A DNA stretch of 64,000 nucleotides from Ascarosepion bandense (lineage: Eukaryota; Mollusca; Cephalopoda; Sepiida; Sepiidae), in assembly GCA_037127315.1 (NCBI GenBank), contig JBBBDQ010001611.1, positions 744,001 through 808,000 on the forward strand. Reading direction: 5' to 3'. The position numbers were made by a program, and so were the translations under genes. Under the pieces are notes generated by a model. That model was not told where the DNA came from, searched no databases, and saw nothing but the letters and a program-made list of their open reading frames with translations. Of the stretch, positions 1 to 9,789 are shown piece after piece (within the stretch, counting starts at the first letter, position 1; each line of letters opens with the position of its first letter).

Positions 1-152
1 GAAGGTTAGTGAGATAGGAGATGACTATTGACTTGACAGTTAAATTCTTGGAGTTTGTAGCTGTCGGGGAAGCAAGTAAACGGAAGGGAATTCCACAGGC
101 GGGAAGTGCGAGAAAAGAAGCAGCTGGGGTAGAATTTGCATTTACATTTTAT
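1..152 (-). mobile_element. LINE family A (Jockey-like), 3' end of ORF2, fragment
   Basis: Read on the minus strand this is the last part of the LINE-A coding region (residues resembling SRLWNSLP and YNLQEFK), matching the better copy at 29.4-30.4 kb. It is cut by the window edge on its 3' side and stops matching near base 152. The plus-strand open frame at 21-224 is only its antisense shadow. Confidence 0.75.
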
Positions 153-348
153 TTAATTTACAGCCATTTTTATAAACAAAGTTTCTTTGCTAGTCTTTTT
201 GCCCAATTTATTTGTGTTGAATGAGAAAAATTGTAGCTTATAAGCATTTCAAGTCAACCAAAGAATTTCTCAACCATCTTTGACTTAATTAGCATGTCTT
301 TGAATAAAAACCTGTTATTTCTCTTTCTCATGTTATTATCTAAATGTA

Positions 349-1136
349 TGGAACAGGCTTGCCTCCCAGAGAGTAAAACACTATGCCTCCTTGGCCTCAC
401 ACTCTCGGCGGACTTCAAATGAAATGACTATATCGAATCCATTGCTAAATCCGCTGCTATGAAAGTTGGTTCTCTGTACAGGGCCCGAATCTATCCTGCA
501 CATATATAAATCTACCATCCGCCCATGTATTGAATACTGCTGCCACATCTGGTCGGGTGCCCCTGCTACTCTCTTCGGGCTTCTTGACAAAATACAATGT
601 AACATGATCGATACTGACTTGGCAGACCGGCTGCAATCACTCTCTCACCGGCGTGACATGGCTTCCCTGTGCCTCTTCTATAAATACTTTCACGGCTTCT
701 GCTCTAATGAACTTAGATCATTGGTGCCGCCTAGGTACGAATTTACATGAGATACTAGATTAGCAACTAGGTCCCACCCTTTTACAGTGAAACAGATAAG
801 ATGTAACTGTAATTTCTACTCCAACAGCTTCTTTTCTCGCACTTCCTACCTGTGGAATTCCCTTCCACATACCTGCTTCCCTGACAGCTACAATCTCCAG
901 GAGTTTAAATGTAAGATCAATAGACACCTCCTATCACACTAACTTGCATCTATTCTCTCAAACACTCTCACCATCTACCCAACCCTCATTCTCGGTATCC
1001 TTACCCGTCTATCACCCTCTTTCTGACATTTCCTATATCTAACCATCCTTTCTCATCACTTTCCCTCCTATGTAACCCCCTGCTCAATAGTGGCAGTGGA
1101 ATGCCTTGCTCGGTGTGAAACAATTAAAAAAAAAAA
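349..1136 (+). mobile_element. LINE family A, 5'-truncated copy with 3' UTR and A-tail
   Basis: Starts abruptly in the RT C-terminal region (reads like EQACLPESKT then LLGLTLSADFK), continues through YKSTIRPCIEYCCHIWSG and LSHRRDMASLCLFYKYFHGF, and ends in the family 3' UTR (TATGTAACCCCCTGC, then TGGCAGTGGAATGCC) with an A run near 1122-1134. An open stretch lies at 466-750. Internal deletions and stops make it inactive. It lies head-to-head with the minus-strand fragment at 1-152. Confidence 0.85.
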
Positions 1137-1327
1137 TTCCTTCCAGCTCAATAACAAGTACAAGACTGATAATTCATTGGGAAAAGTATTTAGAATGTAT
1201 TTCTTATTTTGCTGAAACATGTCTTGTAACTGTTGTATTGTAGATGATATCTCTGACACTCAGCTGGAGTAATGTAGAGTAAACTAGATTCACAAGCGAT
1301 TGTTAGTAAATTTAGTTCTCCCTGTAT

Positions 1328-1437
1328 GCCCCACTGTTGTGTCTGTGTGCCAGACTATGATAAGCTTTTGACTGCTATAGATGCATAGTTTTCAAACTAG
1401 TACCATTGACCGTTGTTATGGTGGCTAGTATTCAACC
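1328..1437 (+). repeat. Dispersed direct repeat R1, copy 1
   Basis: About 105 bases nearly identical to 2266-2396 (shared start CCACTGTTGTGTCTGTGTGC, shared ATAGATGCATAGTTTTCAAA). Copy 1 lacks an 11-base piece (CTGGAAATGGT) present in copy 2. No coding potential and family unknown. Confidence 0.8.
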
Positions 1438-1445
1438 ATTATATA

Positions 1446-1905
1446 TTTAATAAAATAATTAAAAAATAGTTTTCCTGTAACCCTTGAAACATGTGACCTT
1501 TTAATGATAACGTATTTATGGCCTAGGATGTGCATTGTGGTACAGTGGATATCGGCTCGGAACGAGAAACCGGGAAGCCGAGTTCGAATTTCAGCTGAAT
1601 CCATTGTAGTCACTTACGCGCAAATACCCTTGGGAAAGGTATTAATCCATCTCTTCCTTCCAGTTATGGGTTAAATAGCAGGACAGATTGGGTTCTATAG
1701 CCTTGGTCGGCAACCAGTCTACCGCAGAAAGCAATGGCAACCTACTGCGGGATAATCTTCTGCCCAGTCAGTCATGTCTCTTTAGAGACATGATCGCCCA
1801 AACGTGTATCACATATGACACTTAACTGACTGATTTATGGCCTACCATAAAAACCCCAGATATCTGCACACAAAAAACTTTTAATTATTTTAAATATCTT
1901 TGATT
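1446..1905 (+). repeat. Inverted-repeat partner of 4511-4660, carrying a SINE
   Basis: The flanks 1446-1525 and 1845-1905 match the reverse complement of 4511-4660 almost base for base, except that this copy holds the SINE at 1526-1832 plus one target duplication. The family of the host repeat is not recognised. Confidence 0.85.
1526..1832 (+). mobile_element. tRNA-derived SINE, family S1, full length with TSD
   Basis: The head is tRNA-like: an A-box-like TGGTACAGTGGATATCGG and a B-box-like GAGTTCGAATTTC. A conserved ~230-base body follows (CTTGGGAAAGGTATTAATCC; TACTGCGGGATAATCTTCTG), then an internal hairpin (CATGTCTC/GAGACATG) and the 3' end CACTTAACTGACTG. The direct repeat ATTTATGGCCTA flanks it at 1514-1525 and 1833-1844, a target-site duplication. 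The paralogous site at 4577-4590 is empty. Other S1 copies: 12955, 17167, 20844, 38232, 38536 and 42392. The internal promoter implies Pol III transcription; which LINE mobilises it is not visible. Confidence 0.93.
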
Positions 1906-1910
1906 AGTAA

Positions 1911-2265
1911 ATATAGTCTTCACTTATTAACTTAACTTAATTGGGCCAATGATTAGAAGAAGTTTTAAGATTTTTGAAACTTTATAAATTATAGTTAAAA
2001 AATGTAAATGAAAAATCTCTTGTAAAATTCATTATTCATTGAAAAACTTTTTTTCTTCAGACCATGATCACTTTAATATATATTATTTAATAAAAGCAAT
2101 TAAAAGTTTATCTAAATAAAAAATGGCATAGTTTTATTGCATTTTTGTTTTCACAATTCAGTAAAGATTTTCTGAAAAGGAGTAAATCTAAGAAAAGAAA
2201 AAGGTGATTTACATTCCCCAGAGTCCTGCATTTAATTAATAAAACACGATTAATTAATTAATGTA
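1911..2265. other. AT-rich stretch, nothing recognised
   Basis: Very AT-rich, with short homopolymers. No convincing ORF, structure or repeat match within the window. Confidence 0.5.
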
Positions 2266-2396
2266 TGTCCCACTGTTGTGTCTGTGTGCCAGACTATGAT
2301 AAGCTTTCTGGAAATGGTTGACTGCTATAGATGCATAGTTTTCAAACTAGTACCATTGACCATTGTTATGGTGGCAAGTATTCTACCGTTATGGCT
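2266..2396 (+). repeat. Dispersed direct repeat R1, copy 2
   Basis: Matches 1328-1437, with the extra 11 bases after ATGATAAGCTTT. The open frame 2278-2541 starts inside this repeat and is not credible as a gene. Confidence 0.8.
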
Positions 2397-2985
2397 CTGT
2401 GCCAAGCGAGTATGCTTCATCGATATCTGTTTTGTACATAATTCCGAATTGTCTGGATTATCTGAATTTTTTTTTCATAAAAATCTTTTATCAGTATATA
2501 TGCCTGCACACAAAAGAGTGAAGCAAAGATTCAGATGTTGAGATGAAAGACTCCAGAACACTTATTGATTTATACATGTTTATTCCCCAAAATGATAAAA
2601 GAAATATTTGTTTGCTGCTAACATTTGCCAGTGCTTCTGAATGAAATTATTGAAACTCAGTCATTTATACCCATATCCTGATCTTGTTTTTTTTTTAATT
2701 TATGTTCATGATACACAGGTTTAATTCCCTATTTGTTTACCAGAAAAGAAGACTAGCAAGTTCTATCTGTAAGAAGAGTGATAGAAAAATACAAACTAAA
2801 ATTTTTTCTCCTGGTTGATCTCTTCTCAACTGTGCCTAAAATCCAAGGAGCTTAAACAGCAAAGACTATCAATTTCAAGACTCATTCTTAGTGGGTTTAT
2901 CACACTGCAACTCATGTTGCTAAAATTTCTTACAAAGCATACGAATAAAGGCAAATAGAGGCATATACACATTTGTTTTTTAATA
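2397..2985. other. No gene or repeat recognised
   Basis: AT-rich sequence between the R1 repeat and a minus-strand LINE-A copy. The short minus ORFs here look like chance. Confidence 0.5.
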
Positions 2986-2987
2986 GT

Positions 2988-3875
2988 TTCATTCCATGCA
3001 AGGCAGTACCACCACTGACGCACAGGGGGCTACATAAGTGTAAAAGTTTAGGAGGAGAGTGAAAAAGAGAAACCAGTTACAGTGGGTGTCAGAGAAGGAT
3101 GGGAACATAGGTGTGAAGGTAGAGAGAAAGGAAAAGAACAAAATACATGGGGTGATGTAGGAAGGACTGGAGTCAAGTGGATAAGGGATAGGAATTGATA
3201 TTGCATTTAAATTTCTGAAGGTTGTAGCCATCAGGAAAATGGCAGGGAGTTACACAGTTGAGAAGTGCGAGAAAAGAAGCTGATGGAGTAGAATTGTCAC
3301 CTGTGTTTGGTTGATCTAATTGTAAATGGGTGGGACCTTGTTGCCAGTCTGGTTGCACGAGTAAATTCTTGTGGTAGAGTCACCAGTGACTTAAGTTTGT
3401 CAGAGCAGAAGCCATGAAATATTTGTAAAATAGACAGAGGAAAGCCACATCCCACCGGTGAGAAAGTGGTTGGAGTCAAGCTGCCAACTTGAATCTATCA
3501 CATTACAGATCCGTTTTTTGGAGCCTGTCGAGAACACTGAGATGAACAGCAGGGGCGCCTGACCAGATATGATAGCAGTATTCTATGCATGGACAGGTGG
3601 TTGATTTGTATCTGTGCAAGATGAATTCAGGCGAAAAAAAATTTCCTGGTCCGACACAGTGACCCAACCTTCCTAGCAGTGGATTTAGCAATTGACTCAA
3701 TATCGTAATGACTTTACTTGGAAGATAGGGTAAGGCTGAGGAGGCACAGTGTATTGCTTTCAGAGAGACTTGCTTGGTCCATACTTATGAAGTGGGGCAG
3801 GAGAGATTGCCTGTGATAGGTGACAGATAGCAGTTTTATTTTAGAAGCATTGAAATGCTCATATATTAATGTATA
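2988..3875 (-). mobile_element. LINE family A, minus-strand copy
   Basis: Minus-strand frames at 3714-3905, 3503-3700 and 3297-3479 together cover the C-terminal RT region: KIKLLSVTYHRQ (family KTKLLSINHHRQ), then YKSTTCPCIEYCYHIWSGAP, then FHGFCSDKLKSLVTLP. The 3' UTR (reverse complement of CTACATAAGTG...GGCAGTACCACC) lies at about 2988-3080. Frames are broken several times, so it is non-functional. It is about as long as the copy at 29.4 kb but more diverged. Confidence 0.85.
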
Positions 3876-4510
3876 TTTGGGAAGCAATCTTTTTCTTTTA
3901 AACATCTTTTGTTAAAATCAGATGGACAAGGAAAATTTTATTAATTTTGTTTAGTTTTTCCAATGTTCTTACATTTTTTCATAGGGTGGAAGTGAGAGAG
4001 TACAAAAACTGTTTAATATCCCAAGCACTTTCAGTTACTTCTTTAGCCATTTTCAAGAAGGTTTTGTTTTGTTTTAGTGTTACTTTCTTTTCAGGTTTTG
4101 ATTGTGTGAGATGTATTATTTGTGTGGTTTTGAATTTTAATAAGAGCATTAATTCTGAGCCATCAAGTGTTGGGCATGGCCCTAGGGCAGCATCAAAGCT
4201 TGATGTAAAAGAAAAGCTAAGATATATAATTAAAAAGAATTATATAGTTGTTCCTCAACACTCAAGGCTGCATAAAGTTTTATTACATTATTTACATTGT
4301 TTGGACTGTTGCCCTCCTCTATATGCTGTCCGCTTGCCATATTCATATTTACAATATTTTGGCCGTTTACTCTCCAGTCTTCTTCATGTGATTGGAATTT
4401 CAAATCAAACCCTTTATTTCAACCACATTGTTCTCATTCCATGAGCCATTCTACTTCTGTGTGTCTTAGTTATCTCCCTTTAACTCAACTCTCTGAGATA
4501 TTTGTTCACA
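3876..4510. other. No gene recognised; weak similarity of 4290-4440 to 6290-6420
   Basis: The 165-codon frame at 3947-4444 has no recognisable domain and low-complexity composition. About 4300-4425 resembles 6310-6415 (shared ...CAAACCCTTTATT...), so this is probably another old dispersed repeat rather than a gene. Confidence 0.45.
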
Positions 4511-4660
4511 ACTAATCAAAGATATTTTAAATAATTAAAAATTTTTTTTGTGTGCAAATATCTGGGGTTTTTATGGTAGGCCAGAAATACCTTATCATTA
4601 AAAGGTTACATGTTTCAAGGGTTACAGGAAAACTATTTTTTAATTATTTTATTAAATTTT
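4511..4660 (-). repeat. Inverted copy of 1446-1905 without the SINE (empty site)
   Basis: The reverse complement runs through CCTTTTAATGATAAGG, TATTTCTGGCCTACC and CATAAAAACCCCAG with no insertion where the 1.5-kb copy has SINE S1. It gives a paralogous pre-insertion sequence. Confidence 0.9.
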
Positions 4661-4869
4661 TTAATCTTTTCTAACAAATTATGAATAATCATGTCATCTC
4701 TGAATCAACACTTGTATGCAAGGAGACATGGTTCAGTAGATAAAAGCGTTGTTTACATCCAGTGACTTGACCTAAATTAAAGTCGTCAATGCTTTGATTA
4801 CTAAGACAGGACAAAAGAATTCTTTATGTCAACACTCAGTGTGTGTGTGTATGTATGTCATATATATAT

Positions 4870-5340
4870 AAAAGAAATAATAACTATACTTGTGTCGAAA
4901 AACCTTCCATGGATCTACGAAGAAGGGAAAAAATAGTTTTAAAAAGAAAGAGCTAAGTACATGAACATCAGTCAAAAGAGCTCAGACCGAGTCAGCACAT
5001 AGTCCCCACCCCAAAAAACCCAACACGAGCAATCAACTAACTTTTGGCTGGGGAGTGACAATGACCAAAATAAGACCAGTTTAGACCAGTTCAGACTAGT
5101 TCTGAACCTATCCACTGCGGTGGATAGGTAATATTTGACCAGTACCTGGCGTACGCGCTCAGGTTCCCCACATTAAAAAAGACCTTGTGTCACATCTCTC
5201 TCAAGTGGGGGAGAAGAGCAAATAATAATAACAAAAAAAGTGCTCAATACTTAGGTAGAGCAGAATAAATAAAGAATACCTAGCGAGCCAGACAACCTAC
5301 CTAGGTTTCACCTAAACAGATTGTCAGGGAAAGCTTTTAT
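4870..5340. other. Less AT-rich unassigned segment with a perfect short hairpin
   Basis: Composition differs from its neighbours. It holds near-tandem GACCAGTT units around 5075-5100 and a perfect 9-bp-stem hairpin at 5107-5128 (CCTATCCAC, TGCG, GTGGATAGG). No ORF longer than a few dozen codons. It may be an LTR or a non-coding end of an element I cannot name. Confidence 0.4.
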
Positions 5341-5343
5341 CAC

Positions 5344-5380
<37 letters not shown>

Positions 5381-5415
5381 TGTATATATATGTATATATA
5401 TATATATATATATAT
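5341..5415. repeat. Compound microsatellite (TA)n(CA)n(TGTA)n(TA)n
   Basis: Direct reading shows alternating TA, a CA run of about 25 bases, TGTATATA units and a final TA run. Confidence 0.97.
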
Positions 5416-5418
5416 GAC

Positions 5419-5545
5419 ATGAGGTTTGATGAATAAATTCATAGCCTACCTTAATTAACTGAGTTTTTATCAAAATATTTAACTGTATAATGTGTAATCT
5501 TTGGGATTATTGTAGAAATGATGACTTAAGCTGAAAAATAAATTT
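5419..5545 (+). repeat. Dispersed direct repeat R2, copy 1
   Basis: About 85-90% identical to 6418-6545 (shared GAGGTTTGATNA, ATAGCCTACCTTAATTA and ATAATGTGTAATCTTTG). No coding potential. Confidence 0.85.
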
Positions 5546-5569
5546 AATCATTATTTATTGATGTATCAA

Positions 5570-5598
5570 TGTGTGTGTGTGTATATATATATATATGA
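5570..5598. repeat. (TG)n(TA)n microsatellite
   Basis: A TGTGTGTGTG run followed directly by TATATATATATA. Confidence 0.95.
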
Positions 5599-5599
5599 T

Positions 5600-6290
5600 G
5601 GTCTTTCTTGTTTTTGATGTATGGGGTTCATCAGCATGTTGTACCTTTGATGACCAGCTTTAAGACACTCATAACATTCCCTATAGAAGACAAGGAACTC
5701 TTGTAAAGGTTGCAAGAATCTTAGATTTGTATTCAGTGTTCATATATTACGTGTCAAGATACAAGAGTATATGGTTTGGTGCCCAAATGTGTGTTTAGCC
5801 TACTTGGATATACTGGAGGCTCTATAGCTATGGATGCAGCCAGTCTAGGGACTGAATTTGTGTCATATATTTGTCCCAGTCATGTTTTGTAAGCATTTCC
5901 AAAAAGGAATGAATGGTCTTGCACAAGCCTTTACCACGTTAATAAAATTCCTCTTTAATCTGTTCAGTCTTTATACATATTTTAAATGCAGTAATAGGCT
6001 TGGGTTTTCATGAGGCTTTAATCAAAACAGTGTGTCCCTTTGACAGTGTTTCAACTTGTGTTCTTTCATATAGGGGAAACAACCATATAACCCGTGTACT
6101 TTTAGACTTCTCTGCAAAGCAAGGCTCAATTATTTCTTTTTATTACTTTTTAATATCGACATGTGTGGATATCTGCTCAGTTGTCTTTTATTGAATAGGT
6201 GTCCGCTTAATTTGTTTTTATTTGGTTTGTTCCTGAATCAAATCTGCACAATATAAAGAAAGCTAACCAATACCAAATATGACCACTCCC
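5600..6290. other. No gene or repeat recognised
   Basis: Moderately complex AT-rich DNA. The 64-codon plus frame at 6000-6194 shows no domain or conserved motif. Confidence 0.45.
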
Positions 6291-6417
6291 ACAACAAACA
6301 CTATTTATATTATTCAAACTATTGTCCTTGTCTTGGTTGCTATTTGTCTGACATTTTGGCTGTTGTATGCTTTGGCCTTCTTCAGCTGCAATTTCAAACC
6401 AAACCCTTTATTACAAT

Positions 6418-6545
6418 CATTGAGGTTTGATCAGCAAATTTATAGCCTACCTTAATTAGCTGAATTTTTATCAAAATATTTAAGTGTATAATGTGTAATC
6501 TTTGTGATTATTGTAGAAATGATAACTTCAGCAGAAATAAATGTA
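6418..6545 (+). repeat. Dispersed direct repeat R2, copy 2
   Basis: Partner of 5419-5545, 1.0 kb away in the same orientation. Differences are scattered substitutions. Confidence 0.85.
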
Positions 6546-6889
6546 CCCTTTCTGACATTTTGGTGGAAATGTTACATTAATTCCATTTACTTGCTAACAA
6601 TAGACCATGTTAGTGGGGGTAGTAATGAGCAAGGTGTTGTTTTTTGGAATGAGATTATACCAGTGGAGCACCTTCATTATCAGGCTGCAATTCTTTCAAT
6701 GCTCTGATGGCATCTCTGCATTATACCATTGCCTCTGAGGACATATGCCCTTCACAAGGAGGGTTGGACTCACCACTCCTTAAAAATCTCTTTGACAGCT
6801 GGTTACAAAACATAGTATCATTATCTGTGAGATCTATGGTTGAGCTTCAAACATAAAAATGGGTGTGTCTATTTCTGTTGACACAGAAT
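6546..6889. other. No gene recognised
   Basis: No ORF, structure or internal repeat match could be supported here. Confidence 0.45.
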
Positions 6890-7062
6890 TGTCCTGGTAG
6901 TAAGGCCTCTGATTAGAAGACTGGAGGTTTTGAGAAGTGTGGAATTACCTCTTAATTGCTGTTTTTTTCAGGTCTATCCTGACTCGGGGTGGTGGCACCT
7001 GTCAGTGTCCCAGCTATGCGCAAATAGTTCCTCCACCCCCAAAAATCAAAATGTTTCTAAGT
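6890..7062 (+). repeat. Dispersed direct repeat R3, copy 1
   Basis: Matches 36655-36830: both contain AAGGCCTCTGATT, TCTTAATTGCTGTT, CAGGTCTA and GTCCCAGCTATG in the same order, at roughly 80% identity by eye. Family unknown; possibly a SINE body. Confidence 0.75.
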
Positions 7063-7084
7063 ATGACGTTAAACTGCTTAGGCT

Positions 7085-7425
7085 GGGTAAGAATCTTTAG
7101 CTTTGGATAGGGTTAGGGCGCCGCCCCTAATTGACTATAAATGGACTGTTCCCATTGCTATATATAGCGATGGTGGATTCTCTACAGGGAGAGTCATACG
7201 GGTTCGTACAGAGTCACTTGAGAGTCAGTGGAGAGTTAGTCACACTTCCGGTGGCGTACCGGAAGTAATCAGCTATACACACGTCTTACGACGGATTGGA
7301 CTCTTGTATCTTTGCTTTTGTAAATATTACTAATCACTCCTGTATATACTAACCGTCTTTCCACAGAATACAACTTATATTCTGATTCTGTTGTTGAGTT
7401 ATTCATTTATACTTGGCGACATAAC
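7085..7425 (+). mobile_element. LTR-like segment with TATA box and primer-binding-site-like end
   Basis: A relatively GC-rich block with a TATAAAT at about 7136, a CTATATATAG at 7158, and an end near 7412 followed by TTGGCGACATAACAG, which resembles the primer-binding-site start (TGGCGAC...) seen after the LTRs of many Ty3/Gypsy elements. No gag or pol follows and no second LTR is present, so it would be a truncated or solo LTR. Assignment is by layout only. Confidence 0.4.
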
Positions 7426-7624
7426 AGATAGCAACTTGTCTAAGAGAAGGAAATCTCTGAAATAAAATCCTCTACACTTCCTTTGTGTAGAAATGGGTAG
7501 ACTGAACTTTCTAGCCATCTTCCTAGAGATGGTGTCTTGATACAAACACTGAGTTTCCAGTCTCCTAAACTCGTTGTTGTTAGTAAGGGTATACAGCTGA
7601 AAAAATTGCTCCAATATTTCATGA

Positions 7625-7697
7625 TGGTTTCGGTTATGCATGAAAACTCTGTCTAACCCATACTAACATGGAAAATGGACGTCAAACAATGATGATG
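7625..7697 (+). mobile_element. SINE 3' tail ending in (GAT)n
   Basis: Contains CCATACTAACATGGAAAATG, an internally self-complementary stretch (CCAT...ATGG), then GACGTCAAACAATGATGATG. Such a tail resembles those I associate with cephalopod and other mollusc SINEs. No tRNA-like head is seen upstream. Confidence 0.5.
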
Positions 7698-7719
7698 ATG
7701 ACAGAGGTCACCAAATTGT

Positions 7720-8900
7720 GAATCAGCTGCCAATTTGTTCTGACTGAACCGAACAGACTTACTATTAAGACAGGACTAAATAGTTATGTTATCATCATTG
7801 ATACCAATTTGAGAACTGATGCCATCAAGAAGGTCATTGATGAAAATTAGGAACAACATAGGTCAAAGGATAGAACCTTGGGGGAGAGACGCCAGTATTA
7901 ATGCAAAAAAAGATCTGAAAGATTGGCTGTTCAAGATGACATTCATTTTGGGATTTGATAAAGAAGATTGAATCATTTAAAAAATTTGTCCATAAATGCC
8001 ATAACCTTACAACTTGTGAAAAAAAAAAACAGTATGCCCAACCCTACCAAATTACTGAGATATCCAAAACAATAGCCTGAGCTCCAGTATACTTATAGAC
8101 TCTTTCAGAAATAACCATTAGTAAATTAACAGTTGACCTAAAGAAGTAAACGTTATATCATATGTCTTTGAAAGAAGATCCAGTGAGATATGATTTTTTA
8201 TCAGTTCAGAGTTGATTAGTGCCTCTGTCGGAAAAAAAATGTAGAAGAATTAATAGGCCAATAATTAGAAGAATCAGATGGTTTGCATGAGTTCTTAGAC
8301 TGGGACTATAGAGGATAGTATCATGAGGTACTGGTTGTGAACTGACAATCAAATTCTCCTGATCTGAATGTTATTGATCCCATGTTTGAAAGTAAGAATG
8401 AGATGGGATTTCTTTGGCTGACCTACAAAGTTTGGTGAAAACATTATTGCAAACAAGGTTAGATAGACTCATTATTAATTGTTCTTATGTATCCAGTTTG
8501 TTTTATGAAGAATTGTCTGATGAAAGTAACCACTGAACTGTGTTTATCTAGGGTTTTATTTCTATAGGCAATGTGCATCAATACAGACTCGAAAGAGGCC
8601 TTGGATCGCTTGCGGAAATGTTTGTCAACACCAGTTATATCCAGGATTTTCCTGTTAGCAGTAAGACAGTTTGGTATATCTAGCTAGATACGGGCTTCTC
8701 TGCAACTGGTCAAGATCCGATAAACTCTTGTGGGGAGGAACAGCATTTGGCTAGGCACAGTGTCTTGTGAAATCAGTCCAGTGGGCATTTTTGTTCCTTA
8801 AATTGCTACGATTTCTGAGGCAGTGTTATTTTTATTGCTATCTCTCAGCGCTTTCCTCTTCCTGCCAATTACCTTTGTAGGGTTAGGGTTGCGTTAGGTG
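7720..8900 (-). pseudogene. LINE family A reverse transcriptase palm, decayed
   Basis: On the minus strand scattered frames give RT landmarks in the right order: SDSSNYWPINS (RT motif near SNYRPIS), AIVLDIS (motif A region), KVMAFMDKFF and MIQSSLSNPKMNVILNSQSF, SLPQGSIL*PMLFLIFINDL (motif B, with a stop), and GINDDNITI in place of the catalytic Y-A-D-D. Stops and frame changes are numerous. It supplies the upstream RT region missing from the 5'-truncated copies elsewhere in the window; that it is the same family is an inference from motif style. Confidence 0.75.
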
Positions 8901-9198
8901 TTTCCCCAATCTAAACAGACTCTTTGCTTACACTACAACAATTTCATTAGGTTATTTGATCTGAGAAGAGATGAAAAAAGAATCAAGTTTTATAAAAATA
9001 TGTCTATTTATACAGAACTGTTGCAGGTACATCACTCTGACTCATTTACTTTGAGACGTCTTGTTTAATATCATACAAATGGTGGACTAGAAAATGAACT
9101 GAAAAAGTCATTAAAAAAATGCAATGAATAAAAAAACGCTCCACAAATGTGAAAATTTACTGGTAATGCTTAACTGTAAACCATGAATGTCTGTGTAG

Positions 9199-9229
<31 letters not shown>

Positions 9230-9500
9230 TATAAACTGAAATAGCAAAATAGAAGAACTCATTTTTGCAACATGTTCTGTTCAAGACATCATCAAAGGCA
9301 AAACGTAGAGATTTTTAGGTAAGATGCAGGAAAAAGTTTTCTTTATAAATCTTTTCACCCCAGCAAGGCAGTAAATCCATTAAGACACAAGGAATTACTG
9401 AGTGTGAAAATGAAAACATTATTAAGGAGAAAAACGATAAAACATCAGTATCATTGAAAAAATGGTGTGTTCAAATTTGAATCTGAGAACATTCTATAGT
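8901..9500. other. No gene; (CA)n at 9198-9228
   Basis: AT-rich with a clean CA dinucleotide run at 9198-9228. Nothing else recognised. Confidence 0.6.
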
Positions 9501-9614
9501 GTTAAAATTTCTCAGATTTAAATTAAAAATATTGAACATATCTCAGTTTCATATTTTGTTAAAATTTCTCAGATTTAAATTAAAACTATTGAACATATCT
9601 CAGTTTCATATTTT
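9501..9614. repeat. 57-bp tandem duplication, two units
   Basis: 9501-9557 and 9558-9614 begin GTTAAAATTTCTCAG and end CAGTTTCATATTTT. One visible substitution (AAAAAT/AAAACT) separates them. A recent simple duplication. Confidence 0.95.
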
Positions 9615-9789
9615 GAAGACAATCTAATTCTCTCAATGCTACTTTTTCCTTTGTGTACAAACACAGAATTTTCTTGAGAAATCTTTACATGCCTTTCACG
9701 AAGCTCCTGAACAAATGAAACATTTTGCAAAAATGAGCTTTGCGTGAGAAAGGACAAACGAAAACACAGGATTCAGAAAGATAATAGAT

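Noticed and set aside
3947..4444. 165-codon plus-strand frame
   Set aside because: No domain, low-complexity hydrophobic composition, and part of it resembles 6290-6420; treated as chance within repeat-derived DNA.
9501..9614. CRISPR-like or satellite array
   Set aside because: Only two units with no spacers; a simple tandem duplication.
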